From the NCBI GenBank assembly GCA_015065725.1, contig SVPV01000005.1, forward strand, positions 1 through 64,000: DNA of 64,000 nt. The letters run 5' to 3'. Below the pieces are notes generated by a model, which worked only from the letters and a program-made list of their open reading frames with translations, did not search any database and had not been told where the DNA came from. Source of the DNA: Oscillospiraceae bacterium (lineage in GTDB: Bacteria; Bacillota; Clostridia; Oscillospirales; Acutalibacteraceae). Shown here in pieces: positions 1 to 10,204 of this stretch; the first letter of the stretch is position 1; every line of letters begins with the position of its first letter. The position numbers and the translations under genes were made by a program.

Positions 1-2
1 GT

Positions 3-125
3 TCGGGCTATGAACTACGAAGTGATGATATTGTAGAGATATACCATCTATGGACTGATTATGAAATGCGTCAGAAAAACAGATATTACGAAGTTTGGAT
101 ACCTGTTGAGGTAAGGCAGGAATAA
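3..125 (+). CDS. C-terminal fragment of a GyrI-like / AraC effector-binding-domain protein (5' truncated by window edge)
   Basis: Frame 3 reads SGYELRSDDIVEIYHLWTDYEMRQKNRYYEVWIPVEVRQE* with stop at 123-125; the '..YYEVWIPVE' ending is typical of GyrI-like small-molecule-binding domains. Confidence 0.55.
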   Translation, partial: SGYELRSDDIVEIYHLWTDYEMRQKNRYYEVWIPVEVRQE

Positions 126-229
126 CCATCATACTTTTGATGGCTTTACAGTTTAAAAATAAAGTTTTTAACAGCATTTTCGTTAGTATGATTTTCAATG
201 TGTCGGTATGATTTTTGTCATACCATCAA

Positions 230-267
230 AAATAGAGTTATCTCGCAATTTCGGGATAACTCTATTT
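230..267. terminator. Long hairpin, terminator-like
   Basis: AAATAGAGTTATCTCG / CGGGATAACTCTATTT stem (one G-U) with CAATTT loop; another hairpin GGTATGA/TCATACC at 205-224. Confidence 0.5.
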
Positions 268-381
268 GCATATATAACTTGAAAAAATCCGCAAGAAATG
301 TTATATTAAATATAAGAAAATGCTTGTTATTGTGCAAAATTCTAAACTTGTGGAAATGACTTCCACAAGTTTAAAACGGTA

Positions 382-497
382 GCCTCCACTTGTCAGGAGA
401 GGTGTCACGGCGTTGCCGTGACGGAGGGGTAGTTTTCTCTCCCTCAGTCTTTTGTTTCGCAAAACCCAGCTCCCTCGTCAGAGGGAGCCAAGGGAGA
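382..497. repeat. Intergenic palindromic repeat-like element with three hairpins
   Basis: Contains GTCACGGC-GTT-GCCGTGAC (404-422), TTTTG-TTTCG-CAAAA (450-464) and GCTCCCTC-GTCA-GAGGGAGC (469-488); GC-rich block inside AT-rich intergenic DNA. Only one copy in the window. Confidence 0.5.
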
Positions 498-546
498 TTT
501 GTCCCTGATTTAACACAACCTTATTATAACGTCGAGGTGAAATTAA

Positions 547-1335
547 ATGATTAGTTATATTTTTAAAAGTAAAACAAAAAATATTTTAGTCACAGTTTTT
601 TCAGCAATACTTATATATATAAATCTTAGTGAGTTTCATAAATATATAATACTTGATGCATGGGATTATGCAGTGTTTAAATTTGTTGGTTTAATACCAT
701 ACATATTAATTTTTCTATATATGGTCACTTTAAAAAAAGAATATAAAAGCAAAGAGTTGATTTTTCCGATAGCATTTGCAATTTTAGTACTATGTACCAT
801 TGTTTCAACAAGAAATTGTTTTGATGAATATACATTTACATCTATAAACGGATTAATTCGACTTTTTATTAATTTAAGCATAAAAATTATTATGATTATG
901 GGATATGTTTTTTGCTTTGTTGGAACTTTACCAAATTTTAAACGGACAGTTTTCTTACGCGTGGGTTTGCTGATTTGTGCTATAATAATTTTTGTTCAGG
1001 GTCTATTTTATCATTGTTTGATTGATTGGATAGGAAATGCATTTTATTCAATTGTTTATTATTTGAGTGAAGCGGCAAGGGCAAATGTTTTATTATTGTT
1101 TTACATAAGTGTTTTCATTTTGACATTAACAAAAAAGAGTGAATATATAGATATAACACCTTTTGTTGAGGAAAGGAAAATAAAAAAGGCGAACAAAAAA
1201 GCAAAGAAACTTGAAAAAGAAAAATTAGAAGAATTTTTACCACCTGATATTCCCGATGGCTATTGGCGTTGTATGGGTTGCGGTGAAATCTTGCACGAAG
1301 ATAAAAGAGTGTGTGAATGTGGATATAAAAGATAA
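547..1335 (+). CDS. Hypothetical multi-pass membrane protein with C-terminal zinc-ribbon-like motif
   Basis: 262-aa ORF, GAGGTG ribosome site upstream, hydrophobic segments, C-terminus WRCMGCGEILHEDKRVCECGYKR. Confidence 0.75.
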   Translation: MISYIFKSKTKNILVTVFSAILIYINLSEFHKYIILDAWDYAVFKFVGLIPYILIFLYMVTLKKEYKSKELIFPIAFAILVLCTIVSTRNCFDEYTFTSINGLIRLFINLSIKIIMIMGYVFCFVGTLPNFKRTVFLRVGLLICAIIIFVQGLFYHCLIDWIGNAFYSIVYYLSEAARANVLLLFYISVFILTLTKKSEYIDITPFVEERKIKKANKKAKKLEKEKLEEFLPPDIPDGYWRCMGCGEILHEDKRVCECGYKR

Positions 1336-1396
1336 AAAGGGAGGGTGTTTCACCCTCCCTTATAAATTATCATTTTTTTAATTTTCCAACTAAAAA

Positions 1397-4126
1397 TTAT
1401 TCCTCGCCCTTACCGCAGCAGCGTTTGTATTTAAGTCCGCTGCCACATGGGCAGGGTGCGTTTTTGCTAACAACACCTTTTCCTCTGACTGTCAAGGGCT
1501 TGTTATCGCCTGCTGAGGTTTCTTCTGCTACCTTTTGGCGTTTAACGTCATCTTCTTTACGAATACGTACCGTCATTATAAGTTTAGCAGTTTGCTCGCG
1601 TATATTGTCGGTCATAGCCGAGAACATATCATAGCTTTCGTTTCTATAGGCTACAACAGGGTCGTGCTGACCGTATGCACGAAGTCCGATACCTTGGCGT
1701 AGCTGGTCCATATTATCAATGTGGTCCATCCAGTTAGTATCAACGCTACGTAGGAGCATTACACGCTCCATCTCACGCATAACCTCGCTACCGTATTCTG
1801 CCTCACGCTCGGCATATTTTGTATGTGCCTTTTCTTTTAACTGCTCGGCAACGTCTACTGCTTCGATTTGGTCGAGTTCGGCTATAGTAAACTTCAAATC
1901 GTCGGGTGTGGTAATCCAACCCATAAAGTATTCGCGTAAGGAATTTAAGTCCCAATTATCGTGTATCGGGTCGCTTAAATAAATAGAACAGTATGAATCA
2001 ATAGTATCGTCCACCATTTTCATAACGGTTTCTTTTAAATCGTCGCCGTCAAGCACGCGGTTACGCTGACTGTAAATCAGCTCACGCTGTTTATTCATAA
2101 CGTCATCATACTGAAGTACGTTTTTACGTGTGGCGAAGTTCATACCCTCTTTCTTCTTCTGTGCCGACTCAATAGTATGTGATAGCATAGAGGTTTCAAG
2201 CGGGGTATCCTCATCAATTTTAAGTGTGTCCATCATAGTTGAAATTCGCTCGCCGCCGAAAAGACGCATAAGGTCGTCTTCAAGCGATATAAAGAACTGT
2301 GTATTACCTGGGTCGCCTTGACGGCCTGCACGTCCGCGAAGCTGATTGTCAATACGTCTTGAATCGTGACGCTCGGTACCTATAATACAAAGTCCGCCTG
2401 CAGCCTTAACCTCTTCAGCTTCGGGGGCGATTTCTGCCTTGAATTTATCATAATACTCTTGGTATTTTTGACGGGCGTTGTTAATATCCTCGTTATCGGT
2501 TTCGGCAAAGCCTGTAGCCTCGGTTATAATTTCCTCGCTAATACCGTCATGACGGAGTGCCGCCTTTGCAAGATATTCGGCATTACCGCCAAGCATAATA
2601 TCGGTACCGCGTCCTGCCATATTAGTAGCTATTGTAACGGCACCCAATTTTCCTGCCTGTGCTATAATTTCAGCCTCTTTTTCGTGGTGCTTTGCATTAA
2701 GTACGTTATGTGCAATACCGCGACGCTTTAGCATTGAGGATAAAAGCTCTGACTTTTCAATGGTAACAGTACCAACAAGCACAGGCTGTCCCTTTTGCTT
2801 GCAGGCAATAATTTTATTTATAACAGCGTTAAATTTCGCCTTTTCGGTTTTATAAACCACATCGTTTTCATCAAAACGTGCAACAGGTTTATTGGTGGGA
2901 ATTTCAACAACGTCGAGCTTATAAATCTGTTGGAATTCAACCTCCTCGGTCATAGCGGTACCTGTCATACCCGAAAGCTTATTATAAAGGCGGAAGAAGT
3001 TTTGGAAGGTAATTGTAGCAAGGGTTTTAGACTCACGTGCTACCTTTACGCCCTCTTTAGCCTCAATAGCTTGGTGAAGACCCTCGTTATAGCGTCTGCC
3101 GAACATAAGACGGCCTGTAAACTCGTCAACAATTATAACCTCGCCGTCTTTTACAACATAGTCAACATCACGCTTCATTATACCGTGGGCACGGATTGCT
3201 TGGTTTACGTGGTGTGCAATAGAAATGTTTTCGGTGTCGTTAAGATTTTCTATACAGAAATACTGCTCGGCTTTCTTAACGCCCGAGGGGGTTAAAGTAG
3301 CAGTTCTTGCCTTTTCGTCTACAACATAGTCACCGTCATAGTTGGTTTGGTCGTCGCTTGCTTTATCATCCATTTCCTTAATGACAAAGGCTTTAAGCGA
3401 TTTTGCAAAGTGGTTAGCACGGGTATAAAGGTCGGTGGATTTATCACCCTGACCCGAAATTATAAGAGGAGTACGTGCCTCGTCCACAAGAATGGAGTCA
3501 ACCTCGTCCACAATAGCAAAGTTGTGTCCGCGTTGTACCTTTTGCTCCTTATAAAGCACCATATTGTCACGCAAATAATCAAAGCCTAGCTCATTATTGG
3601 TGCAATAGGTAATGTCGGCGTTATATGCCTCTTGCTTTTCTTCATTATTCATTCCGTGAATAATAAGGCCGACAGTAAGCCCTAAAAAGCGGTAGATTTT
3701 ACCCATCCATTCAGAGTCACGCTTTGCAAGATAATCGTTAACCGTTACAATGTGAACACCCTTACCCGATAGTGCATTTAGATAGGCAGGGAGAGTGGCT
3801 ACGAGTGTTTTACCCTCACCTGTACGCATTTCGGCAATTCTGCCTTGGTGCAAAATAATACCGCCTAAAATCTGAACAGGGAAGTGACGCATACCAAGTA
3901 CTCTATCGCCTGCTTCGCGGCAAGCGGCAAATGCTTCGGGTAAAATATCGTCTAGAGTTTCACCCATATTAAGTCTTTCGCGAAACTCGGCAGTTTTAGC
4001 CTTTAAACCCTCATCCGAGAGGGCTTTATATTCTTCCTCTAAAGCCAAAACCTTTTCGCACAAAGGTTTTATTCTTTTTAATTCCTTTTCGCTATAGTTA
4101 CCGAAAAGAGCCTTAAATATATTCAT
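1397..4126 (-). CDS. secA: Preprotein translocase subunit SecA
   Basis: 909 aa; MRTGEGKTL Walker [31 protein letters not shown]-terminal zinc motif [14 protein letters not shown]. Confidence 0.98.
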   Translation of the reverse strand: MNIFKALFGNYSEKELKRIKPLCEKVLALEEEYKALSDEGLKAKTAEFRERLNMGETLDDILPEAFAACREAGDRVLGMRHFPVQILGGIILHQGRIAEMRTGEGKTLVATLPAYLNALSGKGVHIVTVNDYLAKRDSEWMGKIYRFLGLTVGLIIHGMNNEEKQEAYNADITYCTNNELGFDYLRDNMVLYKEQKVQRGHNFAIVDEVDSILVDEARTPLIISGQGDKSTDLYTRANHFAKSLKAFVIKEMDDKASDDQTNYDGDYVVDEKARTATLTPSGVKKAEQYFCIENLNDTENISIAHHVNQAIRAHGIMKRDVDYVVKDGEVIIVDEFTGRLMFGRRYNEGLHQAIEAKEGVKVARESKTLATITFQNFFRLYNKLSGMTGTAMTEEVEFQQIYKLDVVEIPTNKPVARFDENDVVYKTEKAKFNAVINKIIACKQKGQPVLVGTVTIEKSELLSSMLKRRGIAHNVLNAKHHEKEAEIIAQAGKLGAVTIATNMAGRGTDIMLGGNAEYLAKAALRHDGISEEIITEATGFAETDNEDINNARQKYQEYYDKFKAEIAPEAEEVKAAGGLCIIGTERHDSRRIDNQLRGRAGRQGDPGNTQFFISLEDDLMRLFGGERISTMMDTLKIDEDTPLETSMLSHTIESAQKKKEGMNFATRKNVLQYDDVMNKQRELIYSQRNRVLDGDDLKETVMKMVDDTIDSYCSIYLSDPIHDNWDLNSLREYFMGWITTPDDLKFTIAELDQIEAVDVAEQLKEKAHTKYAEREAEYGSEVMREMERVMLLRSVDTNWMDHIDNMDQLRQGIGLRAYGQHDPVVAYRNESYDMFSAMTDNIREQTAKLIMTVRIRKEDDVKRQKVAEETSAGDNKPLTVRGKGVVSKNAPCPCGSGLKYKRCCGKGEE

Positions 4127-4392
4127 TTTATTTCCTCACAATTTAATACTAAAAATATAATATATTAATTATACTACCTACATTATGCTTTGTAAAGGCT
4201 TATAAAAGTTATTTTTTTGTAAATTTTTCCGTTTTTTTGTGGCGTGCGGTCAAAAAATTTTCAAAAATATTAAAAAAAGTAAAGACAAACGGAAAGTTAT
4301 GGTGTATAATATATACTGTATGTATTATATGTAAATAATTCCAATTAAAATCTAATTAAATTAAGTGTCCACGAAAGGATATGGTAATTTTT

Positions 4393-6228
4393 ATGTGCGG
4401 ATTTGTAGGCTTTACAAATAAAATAGGGGACGACGGTGCTGTTCTTACTAATATGATGAACAGAATTATCCACAGAGGTCCCGATTCTGACGGTAAATTT
4501 ATAGACGGAGATGTAGCTTTAGGCTTTAGACGTCTTTCTATTATCGACCTTGCTGAAGGCGACCAGCCTATGTTTAACGAGGATAATTCTTTAGTGCTTA
4601 CCTTTAACGGTGAAATATATAACTTTAAAGAACTTCGCGAGGAACTTTTAAAGGCAGGTCACACATTTAAAAACCATTCCGACAGCGAGGTTTTGCTTCA
4701 CGGTTATGAGCAGTGGGGCGAGGCTTTGGTTGAAAAGCTACGCGGAATGTTCGCCTTTGTTATCTTTAACCGTAGGGATAAATCACTTTTCGGTGCACGC
4801 GATATGTTTGGTATAAAACCGTTTTATTATACCGAGCAAAACGGCAGTTTTATTTTCGGAAGTGAGATAAAATCGTTTTTAGACCACCCCGAATTTAAAA
4901 AGGAATTAAATGAGGAAGCTCTTGGTCATTATCTTTCATTCCAATACTCACCTACCGAGGAAACCTTCTTTAAAAATGTTTATAAATTACCGCCTGCACA
5001 TTATTTTACCTATAAGGACGGTAAGATGGAAAAGGTGCGTTATTTTAAACCTAATTTTTCCGAAAAAGCAGGTGTGCTAGAATATTATTCCGACCTAGTA
5101 GACGCCACTGTTCGTGAATCGGTAGCGGCACACAAAATTGCCGATGTTGAGGTTGGCTCATTTTTGTCAAGCGGTATAGATTCAAGCTATATTGCCGAAG
5201 CCGCAAATGTAGACAAAACCTTTACAGTAGGCTTTGAAAGTCCCGACGGTGACCGCTATAACGAAATAAGCTTTGCAAAGGCTTTTGCCGATACAATAGG
5301 CGTTGAAAATATTTCAAAAATAATAACACCTGAAGAATATTGGTCTACCTTCCCCAAAATTCAGTATCATATGGACGAGCCTTTAGCCGACCCCGCCGCA
5401 ATTGCACTTTACTTTGTAAGCAAACTAGCTAGTGAACACGTAAAGGTTGTAATGTCGGGCGAGGGTGCTGACGAGCTTTTCGGCGGCTATCGCATTTATC
5501 AAGAGCCAATAACTTTAACATCTTACGACAGCATACCTTTTGGGGTACGTAGAATTATAAGTAAAATCTGCTCACATTTACCACGTGTACACGGTATAAA
5601 TTATCTTATAAGACGCGGTCAGACTATTGAGGAAAGATTTATAGGCAACGCTAATATCTTTAGCGTTAAGGATAGAAATAAAATTCTTAAAAGTGAGATT
5701 GCCAAAAATGCCGTTGAGCCTAAGGTACTTTGCGATAAATTCTATAGCGAGGTTAAAGGCAAGGACGACATTACCAAGATGCAATACCTTGATATAAATA
5801 TGTGGCTTATGGGTGACATACTTTTAAAGGCAGACAAAACAAGTATGGCAAACTCGCTTGAACTTCGAGTACCATTCCTTGATAAAAAGGTTATGGAATT
5901 AGCCGAAACTATACCGCTTAACTGCCGTGTTAATACTGTAACTACAAAATTAGCACTTCGCAAGGCGGCAGAAAAGACACTACCAAAGCTAACCGCAAGC
6001 AAGGACAAGCTGGGCTTCCCCGTACCGATAAGGGTATGGCTTAAAGAGGACGGTTATTATAACACCGTAAAAGAGGCATTTACTTCATCTGCGGCAGAAA
6101 AGTATTTTAATACAGAAAAGCTAGTAGCCTTACTTGATTTGCACCGTTCGGGCAAAGAGGACGTAAGCCGTAAAATCTGGACGGTTTACACCTTCCTTGT
6201 ATGGTACAAGCAATTTTTTAATGATTGA
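4393..6228 (+). CDS. asnB: Asparagine synthase (glutamine-hydrolysing)
   Basis: Start placed at MCGFVGF (Cys nucleophile at position 2); GATase II (RGPDSDGKF) and synthetase (SSGIDSSYIA) motifs. Confidence 0.95.
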   Translation: MCGFVGFTNKIGDDGAVLTNMMNRIIHRGPDSDGKFIDGDVALGFRRLSIIDLAEGDQPMFNEDNSLVLTFNGEIYNFKELREELLKAGHTFKNHSDSEVLLHGYEQWGEALVEKLRGMFAFVIFNRRDKSLFGARDMFGIKPFYYTEQNGSFIFGSEIKSFLDHPEFKKELNEEALGHYLSFQYSPTEETFFKNVYKLPPAHYFTYKDGKMEKVRYFKPNFSEKAGVLEYYSDLVDATVRESVAAHKIADVEVGSFLSSGIDSSYIAEAANVDKTFTVGFESPDGDRYNEISFAKAFADTIGVENISKIITPEEYWSTFPKIQYHMDEPLADPAAIALYFVSKLASEHVKVVMSGEGADELFGGYRIYQEPITLTSYDSIPFGVRRIISKICSHLPRVHGINYLIRRGQTIEERFIGNANIFSVKDRNKILKSEIAKNAVEPKVLCDKFYSEVKGKDDITKMQYLDINMWLMGDILLKADKTSMANSLELRVPFLDKKVMELAETIPLNCRVNTVTTKLALRKAAEKTLPKLTASKDKLGFPVPIRVWLKEDGYYNTVKEAFTSSAAEKYFNTEKLVALLDLHRSGKEDVSRKIWTVYTFLVWYKQFFND

Positions 6229-6250
6229 TTTTCTTATAAATAAAAAGAAA

Positions 6251-6282
6251 ACACCCGAAAAGGAATTTTCCTTTTCGGGTGT
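6251..6282. terminator. Bidirectional terminator between asnB and acpP
   Basis: Perfect 15-bp inverted repeat ACACCCGAAAAGGAA-TT-TTCCTTTTCGGGTGT with A/T tracts on both sides. Confidence 0.85.
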
Positions 6283-6295
6283 AAAATTTTAAAAA

Positions 6296-6526
6296 TTAAG
6301 CCATATTGTTTTGAATGTAGTCTACAACATCACCGATGGTCTTTAATTTTTCAATTTCATCATCGGGGATTTCTACATCAAACTCGCCCTCAATAGCCAT
6401 TAGCATCTCAACTACGTCAAGGCTGTCAGCACCAAGGTCCTCTGCAATTTTAGTTTCAAGTGATAATTCTTCTGCATCAACGTCAAGCTGACTAGCTAAC
6501 ATTGTCTTAATTTTTTCAAATACCAT
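6296..6526 (-). CDS. acpP: Acyl carrier protein
   Basis: 76 aa with EDLGADSLDVVEMLMAIE phosphopantetheine site. Confidence 0.97.
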   Translation of the reverse strand: MVFEKIKTMLASQLDVDAEELSLETKIAEDLGADSLDVVEMLMAIEGEFDVEIPDDEIEKLKTIGDVVDYIQNNMA

Positions 6527-6583
6527 AAAAAAGCCTCCTAAAAATATAAGCGTAGTAATACGCTAAAAAAACCTGCTACAAAA

Positions 6584-6612
6584 ATAATATGCACTATTTG
6601 CTCGTTTGTCAA
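6584..6612 (-). promoter_or_regulatory. SigA-type promoter of acpP
   Basis: Minus strand TTGACA - 17 nt - TATTAT. Confidence 0.7.
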
Positions 6613-6661
6613 TCTTTTTTTTAAAATATTTTAAAGTTTTAAAAAAATAATTATTTTTTAG

Positions 6662-6690
6662 GTGACAAAAAGAGAATAGTGTAGTATAAT
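6662..6690 (+). promoter_or_regulatory. SigA-type promoter upstream of the 6721 gene
   Basis: GTGACA - 17 nt - TATAAT. Confidence 0.65.
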
Positions 6691-6720
6691 AAATTCACTA
6701 ATGTTAAGGAAGTGAATGTT

Positions 6721-7464
6721 TTGGATAACAGATATTATGATAATGTTATCGGCGAAATGCAATCCTTTTTGGATGAAAACAATTTTAAATGTTTAGATGA
6801 CGGAAGCTTTAAATCTCAGGATAAGCAGGTAAAGGTAGAATACGACGAAGCAAGGCAAATGTACCTTTTAAAAATAGCAGGCATAGAGGACGGCGTCGTT
6901 AGTGAGTATAACGAGGTTTCTGCTTGGCTTTTTGACGATAGCCAAAACGCAAAGGATGCGGCGTCTGTAGGTGTTGATTTTGCTGCAACATTGCGTGAAA
7001 ATTTAGGAATAAAAATTAAACGTGCTGTCAGCACCGATATAGAATTACCCAGTGCTAATAAAAGCGGAAGTTTAACAATGGCAGGCTTTACAAAAAAACT
7101 GCTTGATATTTTCCCCGCGTTTAAGGACTCTTATAAAGAGCATGTAGCACATTACGGTCAATATCTTTATCTTGATTTTCTGGGTGAATATTTTGTTCCT
7201 CAACTAAAAAATGTTTTTACTGTTAATGATAAAAAGCAGGTTAAGAAGTTAGTTGAGTTTTTGGGCGATAGTTTTAATAAGGGCGACCGCGAAACAGTTA
7301 ATGCCGTACTTGCAGTTACAGTTGCTGCAATATATAATGATGATGCCATAAAGCAAAACTTCTTTATGGCAACAGAAAACGAAAAATATTATCTGGAAGC
7401 GGTAAAGAACTTCATACCTGTTTTTCCGAAAAACAAAAAACTTGTTTCTTTGTTAGTTAAGTAA
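6721..7464 (+). CDS. Conserved hypothetical protein
   Basis: ORF track start 6712 (GTG) overlaps the Shine-Dalgarno (AAGGAAG); TTG at 6721 is better spaced. Confidence 0.7.
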   Translation: MDNRYYDNVIGEMQSFLDENNFKCLDDGSFKSQDKQVKVEYDEARQMYLLKIAGIEDGVVSEYNEVSAWLFDDSQNAKDAASVGVDFAATLRENLGIKIKRAVSTDIELPSANKSGSLTMAGFTKKLLDIFPAFKDSYKEHVAHYGQYLYLDFLGEYFVPQLKNVFTVNDKKQVKKLVEFLGDSFNKGDRETVNAVLAVTVAAIYNDDAIKQNFFMATENEKYYLEAVKNFIPVFPKNKKLVSLLVK

Positions 7465-7467
7465 AAA

Positions 7468-7510
7468 AGTTCCGACAATGAAATTTAGAAAAAATTTCGT
7501 TGTCGGAACT
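7468..7510 (+). terminator. Rho-independent terminator-like hairpin
   Basis: AGTTCCGACAATGAAATTT / AAATTTCGTTGTCGGAACT, about 19 bp. Confidence 0.75.
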
Positions 7511-7608
7511 ATTGCTTTTATAAACTTTTTAGGGTATTATGTGCTTGTAAGCGAAAGTTCCTAACCATTTTTGGTTTCGTTTAGCCGAGTGAGAGACGGC
7601 GAGGAGAG

Positions 7609-8988
7609 ATGATTATGGCAGTAAAAATGTTGAAAAGACAGCAGGTAGATATGGTGAACGGTAGGTTGTTCTTTAAGATTTTAACCTATGCTGTACCGAT
7701 AATTCTTACAGGAATTTTACAGCTTTTGTTTAACGCAGCCGACCTTATGATTGTAGGCAGATTCGGCAGTAACGGCTCGGATTCTGTGGCGGCGGTGGGT
7801 GCTACTTCATCTCTTACTTCTTTAATGATAAATTTTTTTATGGGTTTTTCGTCGGGCAGCGGTGTAGCGGTTGCACAGGCAATAGGTGCTAAAGATGATG
7901 AAAAAGCTTCAAAAGCGGTACATACAGTAATACTTTTAGCCTTTATTGCGGGTGTAATTGTAAGCGTTATAGGCAGTGTTGCTTCGGGCTATATGCTCAA
8001 AGTTATGTCGACACCAAAGGAAATCATACACCTCTCAAGCCTTTATATGAGAATTATATTTTCGGGTATGATTTTTAATATGCTTTATAATTTCGGTGCA
8101 GCAATACTTCGTGCTGTAGGTGACACTACCAGGCCGCTTTTATATCTTTTGATAGCGGGTATTTTAAATGTTGTGCTTAATATATTTTTTGTAACGGTTT
8201 TGAATATGGATGTTGCAGGCGTTGCCCTTGCCACAGTAATTTCACAGGCGGTATCATGTATACTTGTCTTATTGGCACTCGTAAGACGAAACGATGCTTG
8301 TAAACTTTGTATTAAAAAAATCCGTATTTATAAAGCTCCGCTTAAAAAGATTTTAAGTATTGGTTTACCTGCCGGACTTCAGAGCACGCTGTTTTCTGTT
8401 TCAAACGTAATGATTCAGTCGTCTATAAATTCTTTATCGTATTTAGAAGGCTTGGTTGCGGGCTTTGCTGCTGCGGCAAGTATAGAGGGCTTTGCTTATG
8501 TTACTATGAACTCATTTTATCAAGCCTCCCTTAATTTTACGGGGCAAAATATAGGTGCTAAAAAATATGACCGCGTAAAAAAGATTTTCTTTTATGCTAC
8601 GTTCTGGGCGGTGTCTTTGGGACTTATTGCAGGAATTGGTCTTTATATTTTTAACAAGCCGCTTTTGAGTCTTTATATTACTGATAGTGCTGAGGCACTA
8701 AAGTGGGGTGCGGTAAGACTGGCGTATATTGGAATTCCGTATTTCCTTTGCGGAATGATGGAGGTTGCAACAGGCTGTCTTCGCGGAATGGGTGTATCAA
8801 TAGCCCCAATGTTTATTACTGTTTTAGGCGTTTGCGGTATAAGACTTAGCTGGATTTTTACAATATTCCAAATAGATAAATATCATACTCCGCAGATACT
8901 CTTTTTATCCTATACGGTTTCTTGGATTATTACATTTCTTGTAGAGGCAATAGTGTTCTTCAATTTGTTAAAACGGAAAATACGATAA
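7609..8988 (+). CDS. MATE family efflux transporter
   Basis: 459 aa, multi-pass; typical MATE N-terminus (ILTYAVPIILTGILQLLFNAADLMIVGRF) and internal duplication. Confidence 0.93.
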   Translation: MIMAVKMLKRQQVDMVNGRLFFKILTYAVPIILTGILQLLFNAADLMIVGRFGSNGSDSVAAVGATSSLTSLMINFFMGFSSGSGVAVAQAIGAKDDEKASKAVHTVILLAFIAGVIVSVIGSVASGYMLKVMSTPKEIIHLSSLYMRIIFSGMIFNMLYNFGAAILRAVGDTTRPLLYLLIAGILNVVLNIFFVTVLNMDVAGVALATVISQAVSCILVLLALVRRNDACKLCIKKIRIYKAPLKKILSIGLPAGLQSTLFSVSNVMIQSSINSLSYLEGLVAGFAAAASIEGFAYVTMNSFYQASLNFTGQNIGAKKYDRVKKIFFYATFWAVSLGLIAGIGLYIFNKPLLSLYITDSAEALKWGAVRLAYIGIPYFLCGMMEVATGCLRGMGVSIAPMFITVLGVCGIRLSWIFTIFQIDKYHTPQILFLSYTVSWIITFLVEAIVFFNLLKRKIR

Positions 8989-9000
8989 AAATGTATATTT

Positions 9001-9042
9001 AAAAATCTCGACAGAGGCAAAAAAGCTTCTGTCGAGATTTTT
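9001..9042. terminator. Bidirectional terminator
   Basis: AAAAATCTCGACAGA..TCTGTCGAGATTTTT between convergent genes. Confidence 0.8.
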
Positions 9043-9060
9043 TATTATAATAATTTCATT

Positions 9061-9534
9061 TTAAATTTTAACTATTATAGGCATTATTCCCTTTTCGGTT
9101 ATGTCTATTACCGCGTAGCTGTTAGGTCCCTGACGTGAACAACTGCACGAGCCGGGATTCACAATATAAAGGCCGTCATCATAAGATATATAAGGTATAT
9201 GAGTATGTCCGTACAGTGCTATTTTGCACCCACGCTCGCGGGCTGTTGCTGCGAGGTGTGCTGTTCCGCCTTTTACACCAAAAGAATGTCCGTGTGTATA
9301 AAAAATAGAAGTGTCACCTATCTTAGCTATATTTGAATAACTGTAGCTTGAATTAAAATCACAGTTACCCGATACTATATAGAAATTTTTATCGCTATAT
9401 TCGTAGACTAGGTCCTCTATATCACTAGTCAGGTCACCTAAAAAGAATATGTGATGAGCGTCTGGCTGTGCTTTAATGATTTTTTCTACTGTAGCGTATT
9501 TACGGTGTGAATCGGAAATTACAACTATTCGCAT
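9061..9534 (-). CDS. MJ0936/YfcE family metallophosphodiesterase
   Basis: MRIVVISDSHRKY..FFLGDLTSD..VSGNCDF..YGHTHIPY; start at MRIV has GAGGT upstream (ORF track start is 9546). Confidence 0.9.
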   Translation of the reverse strand: MRIVVISDSHRKYATVEKIIKAQPDAHHIFFLGDLTSDIEDLVYEYSDKNFYIVSGNCDFNSSYSYSNIAKIGDTSIFYTHGHSFGVKGGTAHLAATARERGCKIALYGHTHIPYISYDDGLYIVNPGSCSCSRQGPNSYAVIDITEKGIMPIIVKI

Positions 9535-9590
9535 ATTTAACCTCATACAAACGATTTTTTTCTCATATTAATTAATGCGGAGGGGATTTA

Positions 9591-9827
9591 ATGAACAACA
9601 TTGACAAACAAAAGCTTATAAACACCATTCTTGCTTCTTCAGGCGGAAAGCTTGATAAAAAAAGTATAGAAAAAGCGGCAAGCGGTGATGCATCGGGTAT
9701 TTTATCCTCGTTAAACGAAGAGGACAGAAAAAAGTTAAGCGAGGCTTTATCAGACAAGGAGAAGGCAAAGCAGCTGCTTTCAAGCGATGCCGCAAAGGAA
9801 CTGCTTGGTCGCCTTTTTGGTAAATAA
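9591..9827 (+). CDS. Small uncharacterised helical protein (78 aa)
   Basis: GGAGGGG-type RBS upstream; first of three tightly packed ORFs. Confidence 0.7.
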   Translation: MNNIDKQKLINTILASSGGKLDKKSIEKAASGDASGILSSLNEEDRKKLSEALSDKEKAKQLLSSDAAKELLGRLFGK

Positions 9828-10187
9828 ATGGACGATTTAACCGAAAAGCTTACGGGAATACTAAACGACCCACAAAGTATGCAGCGTGTTCGCGAAATGG
9901 CGGAAAATCTATTTTCTCAAAAAAGCGAACCGCAACCTGAAGAAAGCGGACTAGGTGCAATTCTTGGCGGTGAGGGTATGCCCGACCCTGAACAGCTGAA
10001 TTTGCTTTTGGGACTTTTTTCCAGACTTAAAAACAATAATGATGATAATGCCTCAAAGCTGCTGCTTGCACTAAAGCCCCACTTAAGCGGTGACCGCCGT
10101 GAACGTGTTGATTCAGCTTTAAAAATTTTAAAATTATTAGAGCTTTTACCCTTAATTAAGGAAAGCGGACTTTTAAATCTATTATAA
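9828..10187 (+). CDS. Small uncharacterised protein (119 aa)
   Basis: ATG directly abuts the preceding stop (TAAATGGAC), implying translational coupling; Leu-rich C-terminus. Confidence 0.7.
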   Translation: MDDLTEKLTGILNDPQSMQRVREMAENLFSQKSEPQPEESGLGAILGGEGMPDPEQLNLLLGLFSRLKNNNDDNASKLLLALKPHLSGDRRERVDSALKILKLLELLPLIKESGLLNLL

Positions 10188-10204
10188 CTAGTGTGAGGTG
10201 CGGT

